A program made the position numbers and the translations under genes. A DNA stretch of 64,000 bases from an uncultured Collinsella sp. (GTDB taxonomy: Bacteria; Actinomycetota; Coriobacteriia; Coriobacteriales; Coriobacteriaceae), in NCBI GenBank assembly GCA_900541685.1, contig UQKM01000001.1, forward strand, positions 209,531-273,530, in the 5' to 3' direction. Shown here in pieces: positions 48,240 to 57,012 of this stretch. Within the stretch, counting starts at the first letter, position 1. The number at the start of each line of letters is the position of its first letter. The notes beneath the pieces were generated by a model, which saw nothing but the letters and a program-made list of their open reading frames with translations, had not been told where the DNA came from and made no database searches.

Positions 48240-48842
48240 CTAGTGCACCAGTTTGCCAAATTGAATAGCGCGAACAATCAGCGTTACGCCAAACACCAGC
48301 AGCGCGGCGCCGCTAAAGATGACGAGCGTCTTGGCCGACCACAGCGGATAGATAAACACGAACATGCCGGCGATGATGGAAAGTGCGCCGCTCAGGATGG
48401 CGAGGGCGCGGTTGGACGAAAGCTCGGACTCCAGAATGGACATGACACCTTCGACAATCCAGCCAAAGCCGGCCACGATAACCACCATCGTGGTGAGCGT
48501 CGCGGTCGAGAAGGCCTGGTTGCGCAGGATTATGACGCCGCCCAAGATAATGAGTAGGTTGGAGATGATGCTCGTCACGCGCCAGCCGGTGGGCAGCAGC
48601 GGCTCAAAAATGGCAGTGAACAGTCTGATGGCAGCAGTGATTACAAAGTAAAAACCCAGGACGGTCGTCAAAAAGACGAGGGACTTGGCGGGTGCAAAAA
48701 GCAGCGCGATGCCAGCAATGAGTGCTAAGACGCCCGTGATGGCGTAGATCCAGCGTACGGCCTTGACGGCTTTGCCCGCCATGCTTTTCTCGTCAAATCC
48801 AAACTGGCTCGATTTTTGGTCATCGTTCTTAAAGATGCCCAT
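48240..48842 (-). CDS. DUF308/HdeD-family membrane protein
   Basis: This 200-residue protein has six predicted short membrane helices in three pairs, the DUF308 (HdeD-like) layout: AITGVLALIAGIALLFAP, FYFVITAAIRLFTAIFE, IISNLLIILGGVIILR, GFGWIVEGVMSILE, ILSGALSIIAGMFVFIYP and IFSGAALLVFGVTLIVRA. HdeD is linked to acid resistance in enterobacteria; the role here is unknown. A short polar N-terminus (about 22 residues) precedes the first helix. It is co-transcribed with the YaiI gene. Confidence 0.9.
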   Translation of the reverse strand: MGIFKNDDQKSSQFGFDEKSMAGKAVKAVRWIYAITGVLALIAGIALLFAPAKSLVFLTTVLGFYFVITAAIRLFTAIFEPLLPTGWRVTSIISNLLIILGGVIILRNQAFSTATLTTMVVIVAGFGWIVEGVMSILESELSSNRALAILSGALSIIAGMFVFIYPLWSAKTLVIFSGAALLVFGVTLIVRAIQFGKLVH

Positions 48843-49019
48843 AATGTCTCCTTTCCGTGCGGCGTAAGCCTTGATCGTTACAACCAGTATCCCCTAAGGG
48901 CGCTGACGTATGGGTCGGGGAGGGCGAAACGTAACCCAAAGGCCCCGAATTGTTTCCGTTGTTCCCCACGTCGCGATTTTCTATTCAACAGGTGTAGAAC
49001 ATTGCAGCCCTGTTCGTTA

Positions 49020-49049
49020 TTGCCTACGTTTTAGGTTAGATTTTCCTAA
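49020..49049 (+). promoter_or_regulatory. DtxR/IdeR-like iron box upstream of the nitroreductase gene
   Basis: TTAGGTTAGATTTTCCTAA (49031-49049) agrees with 15 or so of 19 positions of the DtxR/IdeR consensus and has perfect TTAGG/CCTAA ends. TTGCCTA, the complement of TAGGCAA, lies at 49020-49026. The box ends 28 bases before the start codon, where a bound repressor would block transcription. Confidence 0.5.
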
Positions 49050-49077
49050 GGACAATTGGCTTGTATTGGGGGTCCCT

Positions 49078-49749
49078 ATGAACGAAGCAGTTCCCGAGGC
49101 ACCGTCGAGTGTCGAATCGATGGCAAAGCAAGGTTGCGAAAAGCTCGGTCTGGAAGCGTTTGATGCGCTGGTCCGTCGTGCCCGTACGTGCCGCCGTTTT
49201 GACGAGTCCATGCGCGTGCCGCGCGAGTTTTTGCTCGAGCTGGCGGAACTGGCGCACCTGGCTCCCTGCGGCGCCAATGCTCAGCGTCTGCGCTTTCACG
49301 TGGTGAGCGGTGCAGAGGACTGCGCGCGTGTATTTGACGAGCTTGCATGGGCCGGTGCGCTCAAGGATTGGCCGGGTCCCGATGAGGGCGAGCGCCCGAC
49401 CGGCTACATCGCGATTCTGGCTGAGCGCGCCGTTCCGGGCAAGCCTGCCGCTCCCATTACCGAGGTCGACACGGGCATTGCCGCGCAGACGATGATGCTC
49501 GCCGCCCGCAGCGCTACGCCCGAGGTGGCAGCCTGCATGTTCAAGGCCTTTACACCCCATGCGATCGATGCCATGGGGCTCGATAACGACAAGTATGAGC
49601 TCAAGCTGATCATGGCCTTTGGCGTTCCGGCCGAGATACAGGTGATCGATGCGATCGATTCCAACCCCGATGGCTCCATCAATTATTGGCGCGACGAGGC
49701 GCGGGTGCACCACGTACCCAAGCGTCCGCTTGCCGACGTGCTGCTGTAG
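49078..49749 (+). CDS. nitroreductase-family protein
   Basis: This 223-residue flavin-dependent nitroreductase-fold protein has RRARTCRRFDESMRVPREFL at the N-terminus (FMN phosphate contacts), LAHLAPCGANAQRLRFHVV (FMN-binding Asn/Gln), DTGIAAQTMMLAARS and a C-terminal KYELKLIMAFGVPAE. These enzymes reduce quinones, nitro groups or similar acceptors with NAD(P)H. ATG 49078 is preceded by GGGGG. A DtxR-like box upstream suggests iron- or metal-dependent expression (inference). The substrate is unknown. Confidence 0.85.
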   Translation: MNEAVPEAPSSVESMAKQGCEKLGLEAFDALVRRARTCRRFDESMRVPREFLLELAELAHLAPCGANAQRLRFHVVSGAEDCARVFDELAWAGALKDWPGPDEGERPTGYIAILAERAVPGKPAAPITEVDTGIAAQTMMLAARSATPEVAACMFKAFTPHAIDAMGLDNDKYELKLIMAFGVPAEIQVIDAIDSNPDGSINYWRDEARVHHVPKRPLADVLL

Positions 49750-49782
49750 TTGTGCGTCGTTGCGGTGCAATCCGGCGGCAAA

Positions 49783-49817
49783 ATCACCACAAAGGCTCCT
49801 GTCCCCTTTGTGGTGGT
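49783..49817. repeat. ACCACCAC-type hairpin repeat, copy 2
   Basis: CACCACAAAGG (49785-49795) pairs perfectly with CCTTTGTGGTG (49805-49815), with CTCCTGTCC in the loop. It is the same family as 36908-36948. It lies 34 bases after the nitroreductase stop and 16 bases before the next start. Confidence 0.7.
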
Positions 49818-49832
49818 ACGAGGGGAGGGTGT

Positions 49833-50375
49833 GTGGCAGATCTGTATTTGGTGCGGCATGGGCAGACTGAGCTCAATGTGCAGAGCATTTTGCAGGGCTG
49901 GCACGATTCGCCGCTTACGGCGCGCGGGCGCGAGCAGGCGCTGACGGCGCGTACGGCGTTTGCGGCGCGTGGCGTGGCCTTTGATCATGTGTATTCCTCG
50001 CCGTTGGGCCGGGCGCGGCATACGGCCGAGCTTATCGTTGGCGAGGGCCGTTCCATTGAGCTGGTCGATGACCTGCGTGAGTGGCATTTTGGCTCGCTGG
50101 AGGGCACATCAAATCGCGAGATGCCGCCGCAGCCCTGGGGCGATTATCCGGTGGCCTTTGGCGGCGAGTCGGAAGTGCAGCTTCAGTCGCGCATGGTCGC
50201 GGCGCTGTCCCGCATCATGGCCAGGCCGCAGCACGACTGCGTGCTGGCGGTTTCCCACGGCTCAGCCTGCCAGGAGTTTCTTGAGTATGTGACTGGCGGG
50301 GGAGAGCTGCCCGACAACGGTGCCGTGCTTCATTTTGGCTATTGCGATGGGGCGTTTTCGCTCTTGGGTTGGTAA
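49833..50375 (+). CDS. histidine phosphatase (phosphoglycerate-mutase-like), first of a pair
   Basis: This 180-residue protein has the RHG motif LYLVRHGQTELN at the start (phospho-histidine), YSSPLGRARHTAE, LREWHFGSLEG and the second catalytic His in VLAVSHGSACQEF. It is a cytoplasmic phosphatase of the cobC/Gpm-like superfamily; the substrate is unknown. The start is GTG 49833 with AGGGGAGGG upstream. It lies 17 bases before its paralogue on the same strand. Confidence 0.9.
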   Translation: MADLYLVRHGQTELNVQSILQGWHDSPLTARGREQALTARTAFAARGVAFDHVYSSPLGRARHTAELIVGEGRSIELVDDLREWHFGSLEGTSNREMPPQPWGDYPVAFGGESEVQLQSRMVAALSRIMARPQHDCVLAVSHGSACQEFLEYVTGGGELPDNGAVLHFGYCDGAFSLLGW

Positions 50376-50392
50376 CGAACGAAAGGACCCCT

Positions 50393-51028
50393 ATGAATAA
50401 AGATCTGTATCTGGTCCGTCATGGACAGACGATATTCAACCTTAAGCGTATCATTCAGGGGTGGAGTGACTCGCCGCTCACACAGCTGGGCTGCGATCAG
50501 GCGGCGCGTGCCGGCATGTTCTTGCGTGCGCGCGGCATTGAGCCCGACCACGCCTACACCTCTACGCTGCACCGCACCGAACAGACCATCGCCAACCTGT
50601 GGTCGGGCATGACGTACGAGCGCCTGGACGGTCTGCGCGAGTGGTTCTTTGGCGACTTTGAGGCCGAGCGCGTGATGCTTATGCCCGAGCGCCCGTGGCG
50701 CGATTTCTATCGCCAGTTTGGCGGTGAGGGCCAGATGCAGGTGCGCGAGCGCATGGTGACGACGCTGACCGATCTTATGCGACGCCCGGACCATTCGTGC
50801 GTGCTCGCGGTGAGCCACGGGTCGGCCATCAAGGAGTTTTTGGATTACGTGAAGGGCACGGAGGCCGACGAGCGCGAGCGCGTGCCGGGCAACTGCTCGG
50901 TGCTGCATTTCGTGTTTGACGATACGACCGATACGTTTGAACTGGTTGAGATCTTTACGCAGGAAGACTACGCGCGCGAGCTGGGGCTTGAGCCGCTCGT
51001 GGCTGCCGCGGGTCCGCAGCGCGGGTAG
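50393..51028 (+). CDS. histidine phosphatase, second of the pair
   Basis: This 211-residue paralogue of the preceding gene has LYLVRHGQTIFNLKRIIQGW, YTSTLHRTEQTIANL, LREWFFGDFEAERV and VLAVSHGSAIKEFLDYVKG. It is longer at the C-terminus, with FTQEDYARELGLEPL. The shared order of motifs and adjacency point to tandem duplication. GAAAGGA precedes ATG 50393. The substrate is not identifiable. Confidence 0.9.
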   Translation: MNKDLYLVRHGQTIFNLKRIIQGWSDSPLTQLGCDQAARAGMFLRARGIEPDHAYTSTLHRTEQTIANLWSGMTYERLDGLREWFFGDFEAERVMLMPERPWRDFYRQFGGEGQMQVRERMVTTLTDLMRRPDHSCVLAVSHGSAIKEFLDYVKGTEADERERVPGNCSVLHFVFDDTTDTFELVEIFTQEDYARELGLEPLVAAAGPQRG

Positions 51029-51072
51029 TTTGGGCGTGGCGGTGCGGGTCGCCGACTTACTTCTCGACGCAA

Positions 51073-51111
51073 AAGGGGCGGAGATGCATGTACCTGCTGC
51101 ATCTCCGCCCC
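51073..51111. terminator. bidirectional terminator
   Basis: GGGGCGGAGATGCA (51075-51088) pairs perfectly with TGCATCTCCGCCCC (51098-51111). On the minus strand TTTT follows. It stands between the second histidine phosphatase and the convergent gene at 51157. Confidence 0.85.
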
Positions 51112-51156
51112 CTGTTTGTTGAGCTGCCGATTTTTGTGCTGGGCGGTCTGGTCTTG

Positions 51157-51840
51157 CTAGAACCGCGCGACCTGGTGCGTGAGCAGACCTGTCGGAACTT
51201 GCGGCGCGGCGCCGTTGACCTGCGCGGCGGGGAAGAGCACGGCAACGGTAAAGTTGAACGGCTCCTTGCCGGTGTACGTTCCGGCGGCACGGGCCTCATC
51301 GGCCAGCAGCTGCGACGCCCCGGTCAGAGCGGCGGCGTAGGCGGGGTCGTCGGTCAGTGCCGGCTCCGGTGCTTGGTCGAGCATAGCGCGGATGGCCCCG
51401 ACGGCGTCCTCGCGCTTGACCTCCCACGCGCGGTGCGTAATGCCCGCGGGGTCGGTGACGGCGTAGAGCGACGCGCCCTCTTTGGCGGCGCACAGGATGA
51501 TATCCATGACGGGCGAGGCCTCGTAGGCGAGCGACACGGGGCGCGGCTGCACCTTGAGCTCGGCGATCGCGCGCGCGGCGGCGGCCACGTCGGCGCTGCC
51601 ATCGCCCTTGCCGTCCGCAAGTACACTCGTCGGGCAGATCGCCACGACACCCGTCACGCGTCCCGGCTCGCCCGAGCATTCGTACACGTAATACGCCGCA
51701 CCCGGGTCCTTGAGCATCAGGCCATCGGCAAGGGCTCCGCGCAGAGCATCGTTGCCGCTCAGGATGCTGCCCATTGCAGGCAGCGCCTCGAGTACGCGGT
51801 CCTGAGCCGGGCGGATGCAGGGAAACGGAAGTGCTTTCAT
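51157..51840 (-). CDS. DUF1015-like protein, weak assignment
   Basis: This is a 227-residue protein. The opening MKALPFPCIRPAQDRVLEAL and the sequence of YYVYECSGEPGRVTGVVAIC, DIILCAAKEGASLYAVTD and AIRAMLDQAPEPALTDDPAY recall the N-terminal part of DUF1015 proteins. It is about half their usual length, and I cannot name motifs that decide it. There is no membrane segment. It lies 39 bases downstream of the M20 peptidase gene on the same strand and may be its operon partner. Confidence 0.6.
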   Translation of the reverse strand: MKALPFPCIRPAQDRVLEALPAMGSILSGNDALRGALADGLMLKDPGAAYYVYECSGEPGRVTGVVAICPTSVLADGKGDGSADVAAAARAIAELKVQPRPVSLAYEASPVMDIILCAAKEGASLYAVTDPAGITHRAWEVKREDAVGAIRAMLDQAPEPALTDDPAYAAALTGASQLLADEARAAGTYTGKEPFNFTVAVLFPAAQVNGAAPQVPTGLLTHQVARF

Positions 51841-51879
51841 GGGCGGTCCTAACGCACGAGTCGGTTTGTTCGCGGCTTA

Positions 51880-53100
51880 TTATGCCCCAACTTGGCCGCT
51901 CGCGTCCCAGAGCACGTTATCGGCGAGCGCGATTAGCGCCTGCTGACAACGAACGATATCGGCATGGGGCACATATTCGTTGGGCTTGTGTGCGAGCGCG
52001 AGCGACCCGGGACCGTAGCTCATGCAATTGCGGTTGCCTGTCTTGCCGGCAATGACGGCGGTGTCGGTGTAGCCGGTAAAGAAGCCGACGGTCGTGTCCG
52101 CGTCCGTCACGTCATCGGCGGCACGCTTGAGCGCTGCTAGAAGGGGAGAGTTCGGGTCGCGCTCGATGGCGGGGCGGTCGCCCGTCACGGTGTAGCTGCC
52201 ATGGCAACCGGGAACGGCTGCTTCGGCGACGGCGATGGCCTGCTCTACCATGCGCGTCGCGGCGGCCGTATCGGTCGGCGGGGTCAGACGCATGTCGACC
52301 CAGACTTTGTCGCGGTCGGGCACGACATTGGGGCGATATCCGCCCTCGATTTGGCCAAACGTGATGGTCGAAGACCCCAGCTCATCGTGCGCGGGCAGCG
52401 CCACAAACACGCGACGGAGCGAACACACGACCTCGGCCATGGCGGCGACGGCATCCGCGCCCTTCCACGGCTGGCTCGCATGCGCCGTTACGCCAGCCAT
52501 TTCAATCTCGAACCACGTGCGCCCCTTGTGCGCCACCTGAATCTGTCCGTCGGTGGGTTCGGTGTCCAGCACCCATTCACGCGAGCCGACCCAGCCGGCA
52601 TCGATCGCGGCCTCTGAGCCGCGCATAAAGTCTTCCTCGTCGACCGAGCAGATGAGCGAAAAGCCGCGGCGGGGCAACGCGCCATCCGCCGCCACGCGCT
52701 CGAGCGTATGGATCAGTGCGGCAATAGCGCAGGCCAGGCCACCCTTCATATCGCAGGCACCGCGGCCATAGAGTTTATCGTCGCGCACAACCGCCCCAAG
52801 CGGTGCGATGTCTGCGTCCCAGCCATCGCCCAAGGTGACGGTATCCATGTGGCAGATATAGATCAGCCGCGGCTCGACGCTTTGGCCCGGCACGGTGACT
52901 TTAAGGTTGCGGCGCCCGGGCAGCACTTCGAGCTCCTCAATCTGCACGGCATCGAGCGCAGAACTATCAAGTTGTGCCAGCTGCTGCTCAATGAGCCTCT
53001 TAATGAAGCGCTCAATTTCATCCTCATACGCGCCCGGGTCTGAGCTGTCGATCCGCACAAGCTCCTGCGCAAGCCGCCAGGCAAAGTCCTCATCAACCAT
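51880..53100 (-). CDS. M20-family metallopeptidase/deacylase (ArgE/DapE type)
   Basis: This 406-residue zinc hydrolase has YICHMDTVTLGDGW (His, Asp), LYGRGACDMKGGLA (bridging Asp), LICSVDEEDFMRG (catalytic Glu) and VLDTEPTDG. The dimerisation or lid domain (about 175-290) includes AHKGRTWFEIEMAGVTAHAS. The last ligand lies in NEYVPHADIV. Relatives remove acyl groups from amino acids or cleave small peptides; the substrate is not determined. I chose ATG 53100 because GTGAGG lies 7 bases upstream; an open frame to 53130 is not needed. It is divergent from the Vsr-like gene at 53255. Confidence 0.92.
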   Translation of the reverse strand: MVDEDFAWRLAQELVRIDSSDPGAYEDEIERFIKRLIEQQLAQLDSSALDAVQIEELEVLPGRRNLKVTVPGQSVEPRLIYICHMDTVTLGDGWDADIAPLGAVVRDDKLYGRGACDMKGGLACAIAALIHTLERVAADGALPRRGFSLICSVDEEDFMRGSEAAIDAGWVGSREWVLDTEPTDGQIQVAHKGRTWFEIEMAGVTAHASQPWKGADAVAAMAEVVCSLRRVFVALPAHDELGSSTITFGQIEGGYRPNVVPDRDKVWVDMRLTPPTDTAAATRMVEQAIAVAEAAVPGCHGSYTVTGDRPAIERDPNSPLLAALKRAADDVTDADTTVGFFTGYTDTAVIAGKTGNRNCMSYGPGSLALAHKPNEYVPHADIVRCQQALIALADNVLWDASGQVGA

Positions 53101-53254
53101 ATGCAACCTCACAATCAGTTTGCTTTCCAAACCGATTGTAAGCCTCCTGAGAGATCCGCGACGTGGGCGTGGCAGTATTTACCGTTCGCAGGCCGAGCCA
53201 GCGCGTTTGCCGTCCGAGCGGGTTCACAAGCGACGCAGCGGGTACGTACCCTTC

Positions 53255-54304
53255 ATGGACGACATGCTGTGCGACATATCTGCCTTTCGGTATCACCGGA
53301 TACCTCCACAGGTCTTGGCAATAATGCCGGACCTGCCCGATTCTGCGGACGATCCGCGCAGGGAGCACCTATGTGAGCATCCGCTCGTCACGCATTTCCT
53401 GGGCACCCCGTTACACGTGTTGGCGCAGGGCAGCTGCGGACGTAAGGGCGATCGCATTGTCAGGCATGTTTGGAACGGGGAGAGGCCGTTTGATTCCGTG
53501 CGGCAGACGGAGTTTGGCCTCGATGTTGCGTCCCCACTCTTTACCCTGCTGACTCTGGCTTCCTCGGTCTCAAACGAGCGTCTAATCATGTGCATGTATG
53601 AGATGTGCGGCACCTTTGCCGTGTGCAAGATTGCGCCTCAGGTAAAGTCGGCACTTGAGCAGGCATATGGGAGCCGATGGAGTGACGCACGGTCGGGCTG
53701 GGAAAACGTAAAGGATGTCTCGGGGAATCCAACGGACTTGTGGAAACGACCTCCCTTGATCGAGCTCTCTGAGCTTACAGAGTTCGTCGATAAGGTCCGG
53801 GGGCTCCGCGGCGCTAAAACGTTCATACGAGCCGCGAAATGCATTACGGGGGTGGCAGCATCGCCGCTCGAGGTCCAGGCTTCGATGCTGTTTGGCCTTA
53901 CGAGGTTGCGCGGCGGCGAAGGGCTGAGCCTTACCAATAACGTTGAGATTCGTATGACGCGCAGCGCCCGCCTGATTTCGGGGCTTGATAGGCGCTATGC
54001 CGATATCCTGCTGGCAAATAAGGACGGCAGCCGAGAGTGTCTGGTTGAATGCCAGGGTAAAGCCATTCACGGATCCATTGAATCCAAGATTTCGGACTCC
54101 GATCGAACGACGGCCTTGCAAGCCATGGGATATCCCGTCGTTCTGATGACCTATGGTCAGCTGGCCGACTTCGATGCCTTCCGCGTGGTGATGGAGCTCA
54201 TCATGTCCTATCTCGATGTGCCGCTGAAAGACAAGACGCCGCGACAGCAGGAGCTCGAACGGCGGCTTCGTGAGGAGATTTTTATCGATTGGGCGGGAAT
54301 GTAG
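53255..54304 (+). CDS. Vsr/DUF559-like restriction-endonuclease-fold protein, member 2
   Basis: This is a protein of about 349 residues related to the gene at 43600. Shared blocks are CDISAFRYHR (N-terminus), YEMCGTFAV, RPPLIELSELTEFVDKVRGL followed by RGAKTFIRAAKCITG, SPLEVQASMLF, and a nuclease-like core with RRYADILLANKDG, CLVECQGKAIHG, SDRTTALQAMGYPVVLMTYG and AFRVVMELIMSYL. The D...E-x-Q triad position agrees with Vsr/DUF559 folds. It is more complete in this core than its relative. No flanking repeats are seen. The start is uncertain (ATG 53255 or 53264, no clear ribosome site). The function is unknown. Confidence 0.72.
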   Translation: MDDMLCDISAFRYHRIPPQVLAIMPDLPDSADDPRREHLCEHPLVTHFLGTPLHVLAQGSCGRKGDRIVRHVWNGERPFDSVRQTEFGLDVASPLFTLLTLASSVSNERLIMCMYEMCGTFAVCKIAPQVKSALEQAYGSRWSDARSGWENVKDVSGNPTDLWKRPPLIELSELTEFVDKVRGLRGAKTFIRAAKCITGVAASPLEVQASMLFGLTRLRGGEGLSLTNNVEIRMTRSARLISGLDRRYADILLANKDGSRECLVECQGKAIHGSIESKISDSDRTTALQAMGYPVVLMTYGQLADFDAFRVVMELIMSYLDVPLKDKTPRQQELERRLREEIFIDWAGM

Positions 54305-54576
54305 TCGCGCGGTGGGTAAACGGTAGCGCGAGCTAGAGTTCTGGTCGCAAAAAGGCTTCAATTTTGCCTTGGAGGGACCCTAAAAATGCTATCTAGAATA
54401 AGTTGTTTCGGAAAATAGACAGTCAACTTACATTCGGCACATAGAGACCGATTTTTACCTACTAAAGTCCCTGATAAAGCTGTTTATCAAAGCGGGCGTG
54501 CTTAGCGACTGGAGCCTCACTATCGATTATCTGAAAAAACTTGTTCTGGGTATCATTTTAAAGTCGTCCGGAGCAA
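54305..54576. other. A+T-rich gap without a gene
   Basis: The 270 bases after the Vsr-like gene are much lower in G+C than their surroundings. They contain no frame with a ribosome site, no clear repeat and no tRNA. They may be a remnant of inserted DNA. Confidence 0.5.
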
Positions 54577-54611
54577 CAAAATCGCCCCCCGTTTCGTGAA
54601 AACGGGGGGCG
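54577..54611 (-). terminator. terminator of the serine operon
   Basis: CGCCCCCCGTTT (54583-54594) pairs perfectly with AAACGGGGGGCG (54600-54611). On the minus strand ATTTTG follows. It lies about 40 bases beyond the SerA stop. Confidence 0.85.
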
Positions 54612-54651
54612 AATGGGCTTCGTGGTCTGTCTGGCAGGTTTGGCGCCGGCG

Positions 54652-55815
54652 CTACTTAATCACGCGCACGCGATACATCGACGGAATCTGCTTGAGCGCC
54701 TCGATCGTGCTGCCGTCCAGGTGCTCATCGGTGTCGAACATGGTGTAGGCGTTCTCGCCAGCGGACTCGTTGGTCATGCGCTGCACATTGGCGTTGTCCT
54801 TGGCGAGAATGGCCGTGATCTGGCCGATCATGTTGGGCACGTTGGCATGCAGGCAGGCAATGCGGCTTGCGGCGCGCGCCTTGCCCATGCTGCAGGCGGG
54901 GTAGTTGACGCTGTGCGCGATGTTGCCGTTTTCCAGGTAATCCTTGAGCTCGCTGATGGCCATGTCGGCGCAGTTGGCCTCGGCCTCGCCGGTGCCGGCG
55001 CCCGAATGCGTGGTGATAAACGTATTGGGCATCTTGACGGTCTTGGGCGTGGCAAAGTCGCAGCTAAACCAGCTGAGCTTGCCCTCGCGCAGGGCGGCGT
55101 CGACGGCGTCCTCGTCAATGATGGTCTCGCGCGCGTAGTTGATGAGCACGGCGTCGGGCGCCAGCAGGTTAATCTGCTCGGTGCTGATCATACCGATGGT
55201 GTCGGCCTTGCTGGGCACGTGCACGGTGAGGTAGTCGCAGCCGCGGCACAGATCCTCGAGCGTGCCCACGCGCTGCACCTCGCGGCTCAGCACCCACGCG
55301 TGCTCGACGGAAATGAACGGATCGTAGCCGTAAACGTCCATGCCCAGGTCGACACAGGCGTTGGCGACCTTGGAGCCTACGTTGCCCAGGCCGATGACGC
55401 CGATGCGCTTGCCCTTGAGCTCGCGGCCCACAAAGGCCTTCTTGGCTTTTTCGGCATCGACCTGGATCTCGGGGTCGTCGGCGTTGTCGCGCACCCAGTT
55501 CATCGACTGTACCACGCCGCGGCTCGAGAGCACCAGCATGCCTAGGACGAGCTCCTTGACGGCGTTGCTGTTGGCGCCGGGGGAGTTAAAGACAACGACG
55601 CCCTTCTTGGCGTACTCCTCGACGGGAATGTTGTTGACGCCGGCGCCGCAGCGGGCGATGGCGCGAATGCCCTCGGGCAGCTCGTAGCCGTGCAGGTCGG
55701 TCGAGCGCATCAGGATGGCGTCGGCCTCCTCGGCGGTGCTTACAAACTCGTAGCCCTCGCCAAACTCGACTTTGCCGTCTTTAGTGATGTCGTCGATGGT
55801 CTTAATCTTACGCAT
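54652..55815 (-). CDS. serA: D-3-phosphoglycerate dehydrogenase
   Basis: This 387-residue enzyme oxidises 3-phosphoglycerate to 3-phosphohydroxypyruvate with NAD, the first step of serine synthesis. The cofactor loop is IGVIGLGNVGSKVANACVD. Catalytic residues lie in YLTVHVPSKADT, INYARETIIDEDA (Arg) and FITTHSGAGTGEAEA (His). The C-terminal ACT domain (about 317-387) reads NVPNMIGQITAILAKDNANV and would sense serine. It is the short type without the ASB domain. AAGGAG precedes the ATG. It lies 72 bases downstream of serC on the same strand. The third enzyme, serB, is not next to them. Confidence 0.94.
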   Translation of the reverse strand: MRKIKTIDDITKDGKVEFGEGYEFVSTAEEADAILMRSTDLHGYELPEGIRAIARCGAGVNNIPVEEYAKKGVVVFNSPGANSNAVKELVLGMLVLSSRGVVQSMNWVRDNADDPEIQVDAEKAKKAFVGRELKGKRIGVIGLGNVGSKVANACVDLGMDVYGYDPFISVEHAWVLSREVQRVGTLEDLCRGCDYLTVHVPSKADTIGMISTEQINLLAPDAVLINYARETIIDEDAVDAALREGKLSWFSCDFATPKTVKMPNTFITTHSGAGTGEAEANCADMAISELKDYLENGNIAHSVNYPACSMGKARAASRIACLHANVPNMIGQITAILAKDNANVQRMTNESAGENAYTMFDTDEHLDGSTIEALKQIPSMYRVRVIK

Positions 55816-55887
55816 GGAAAAACTCCTTAGCAGGTTTTGATCTAAGCAGGGTGGTTTGAAGTGGCTGGTCGGCCCGCGCGTTGCGGG

Positions 55888-57012
55888 CTAGTTAGATCGC
55901 GGGCTCAAACTATGCTGCGCTTCGAAGTCCTTCATGTACGAGGCCAGCGCCTGCACGTCTTCCATGGTGACGGCGTTGTACACGCTGGCACGCATGCCGC
56001 CCACCAGGCGATGGCCCTTGACGTTTTGAATCTGGTGCTCGGCCGCGCCTGCGACAAAGGCGGCGTCGAGGTCGGCATCGCCGGTGCGGAACGTGACGTT
56101 GGCGATGGAGCGGCTGTCGGCCTGCGTGGTGCCATGGAACAGTTCGCTTTGCTCGAGCAAGTCATAGAGCAGGTTGGCTTTGGCCCAGTTGCGCTCGGCC
56201 ATGGCGGCAAGTCCGCCGGTCTGCTCAACCCAACGGAACACCTTGCCGCACACGTAGATACCAAAGGTGTTGGGCGTGTTGAGCATGGAGCCCTTGGCGG
56301 CCTGGGTCTTAAGGTCCATGTACTGCGGCGTCTGCGCAAAGGCTGGACCGTCGGCGATCAGGTCGTCGCGCACGATAACCACGGTGACGCCCGCGGCGCC
56401 GGCGTTTTTCTGAGCGCCGGCGTAGATGAGTCCGTAGCGCTCGACGTCGAGCGGCTGCGACAAAAAGCAGCTCGAGACATCGGCGACCAGCGGTACGTCG
56501 CCGAAGTTAGGCAGCTCGTGGTACATGGTGCCAAAGATGGTGTTGTTCTGGCAGATGTAGACGTAGTCGAGCCCGCCGCCCGCGGCCTCGGCGGCAATGC
56601 GCGCGTTGATGTCGGCCATGGCGGGAATGCGGTCGAAATTGGCGTCCTCGGAGCTCGCGAGCAGCACGGCCTCGCCGTACTTGGCGGCTTCCTTGTACGC
56701 CTTGTTGGCGAAGTTGCCGGTCACGACGTAGCCGGCGCGGCCGCGGCGCATGAGGTTCATCGGGATGCCCGCAAACTGCAGCGTGGCGCCGCCCTGCAAA
56801 AACAGAACACGGTAGTTATCGGGGATGCTCAGCAGGCGGCGCAGGGTTGCCTCGGCGTCGTCGATGATCTGCTGGTACATGCTAGATCGATGGCTCATCT
56901 CGAGCACGGACATGCCGCAACCGTGGTAGTCCATCATCTCGTCGGCGATCTCGGCGAGCACGCTGGTAGGCAGCGCGGCCGGGCCAGCTGAGAAGTTGTG
57001 CACACGTGCCAT
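55888..57012 (-). CDS. serC: phosphoserine aminotransferase
   Basis: This 374-residue PLP enzyme converts 3-phosphohydroxypyruvate and glutamate to phosphoserine. It has HNFSAGPAALPTSVLAE at the start, MSVLEMSHRS, LFLQGGATLQFAGIPMNL (cofactor phosphate site) and the Schiff-base lysine in YAGAQKNAGAAGV. NTPNTFGIYVCGKV and GGMRASVYNAVTMEDV complete the family pattern. GGGGAAC precedes the ATG. It is the first gene of the serC-serA pair. Confidence 0.96.
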   Translation of the reverse strand: MARVHNFSAGPAALPTSVLAEIADEMMDYHGCGMSVLEMSHRSSMYQQIIDDAEATLRRLLSIPDNYRVLFLQGGATLQFAGIPMNLMRRGRAGYVVTGNFANKAYKEAAKYGEAVLLASSEDANFDRIPAMADINARIAAEAAGGGLDYVYICQNNTIFGTMYHELPNFGDVPLVADVSSCFLSQPLDVERYGLIYAGAQKNAGAAGVTVVIVRDDLIADGPAFAQTPQYMDLKTQAAKGSMLNTPNTFGIYVCGKVFRWVEQTGGLAAMAERNWAKANLLYDLLEQSELFHGTTQADSRSIANVTFRTGDADLDAAFVAGAAEHQIQNVKGHRLVGGMRASVYNAVTMEDVQALASYMKDFEAQHSLSPRSN

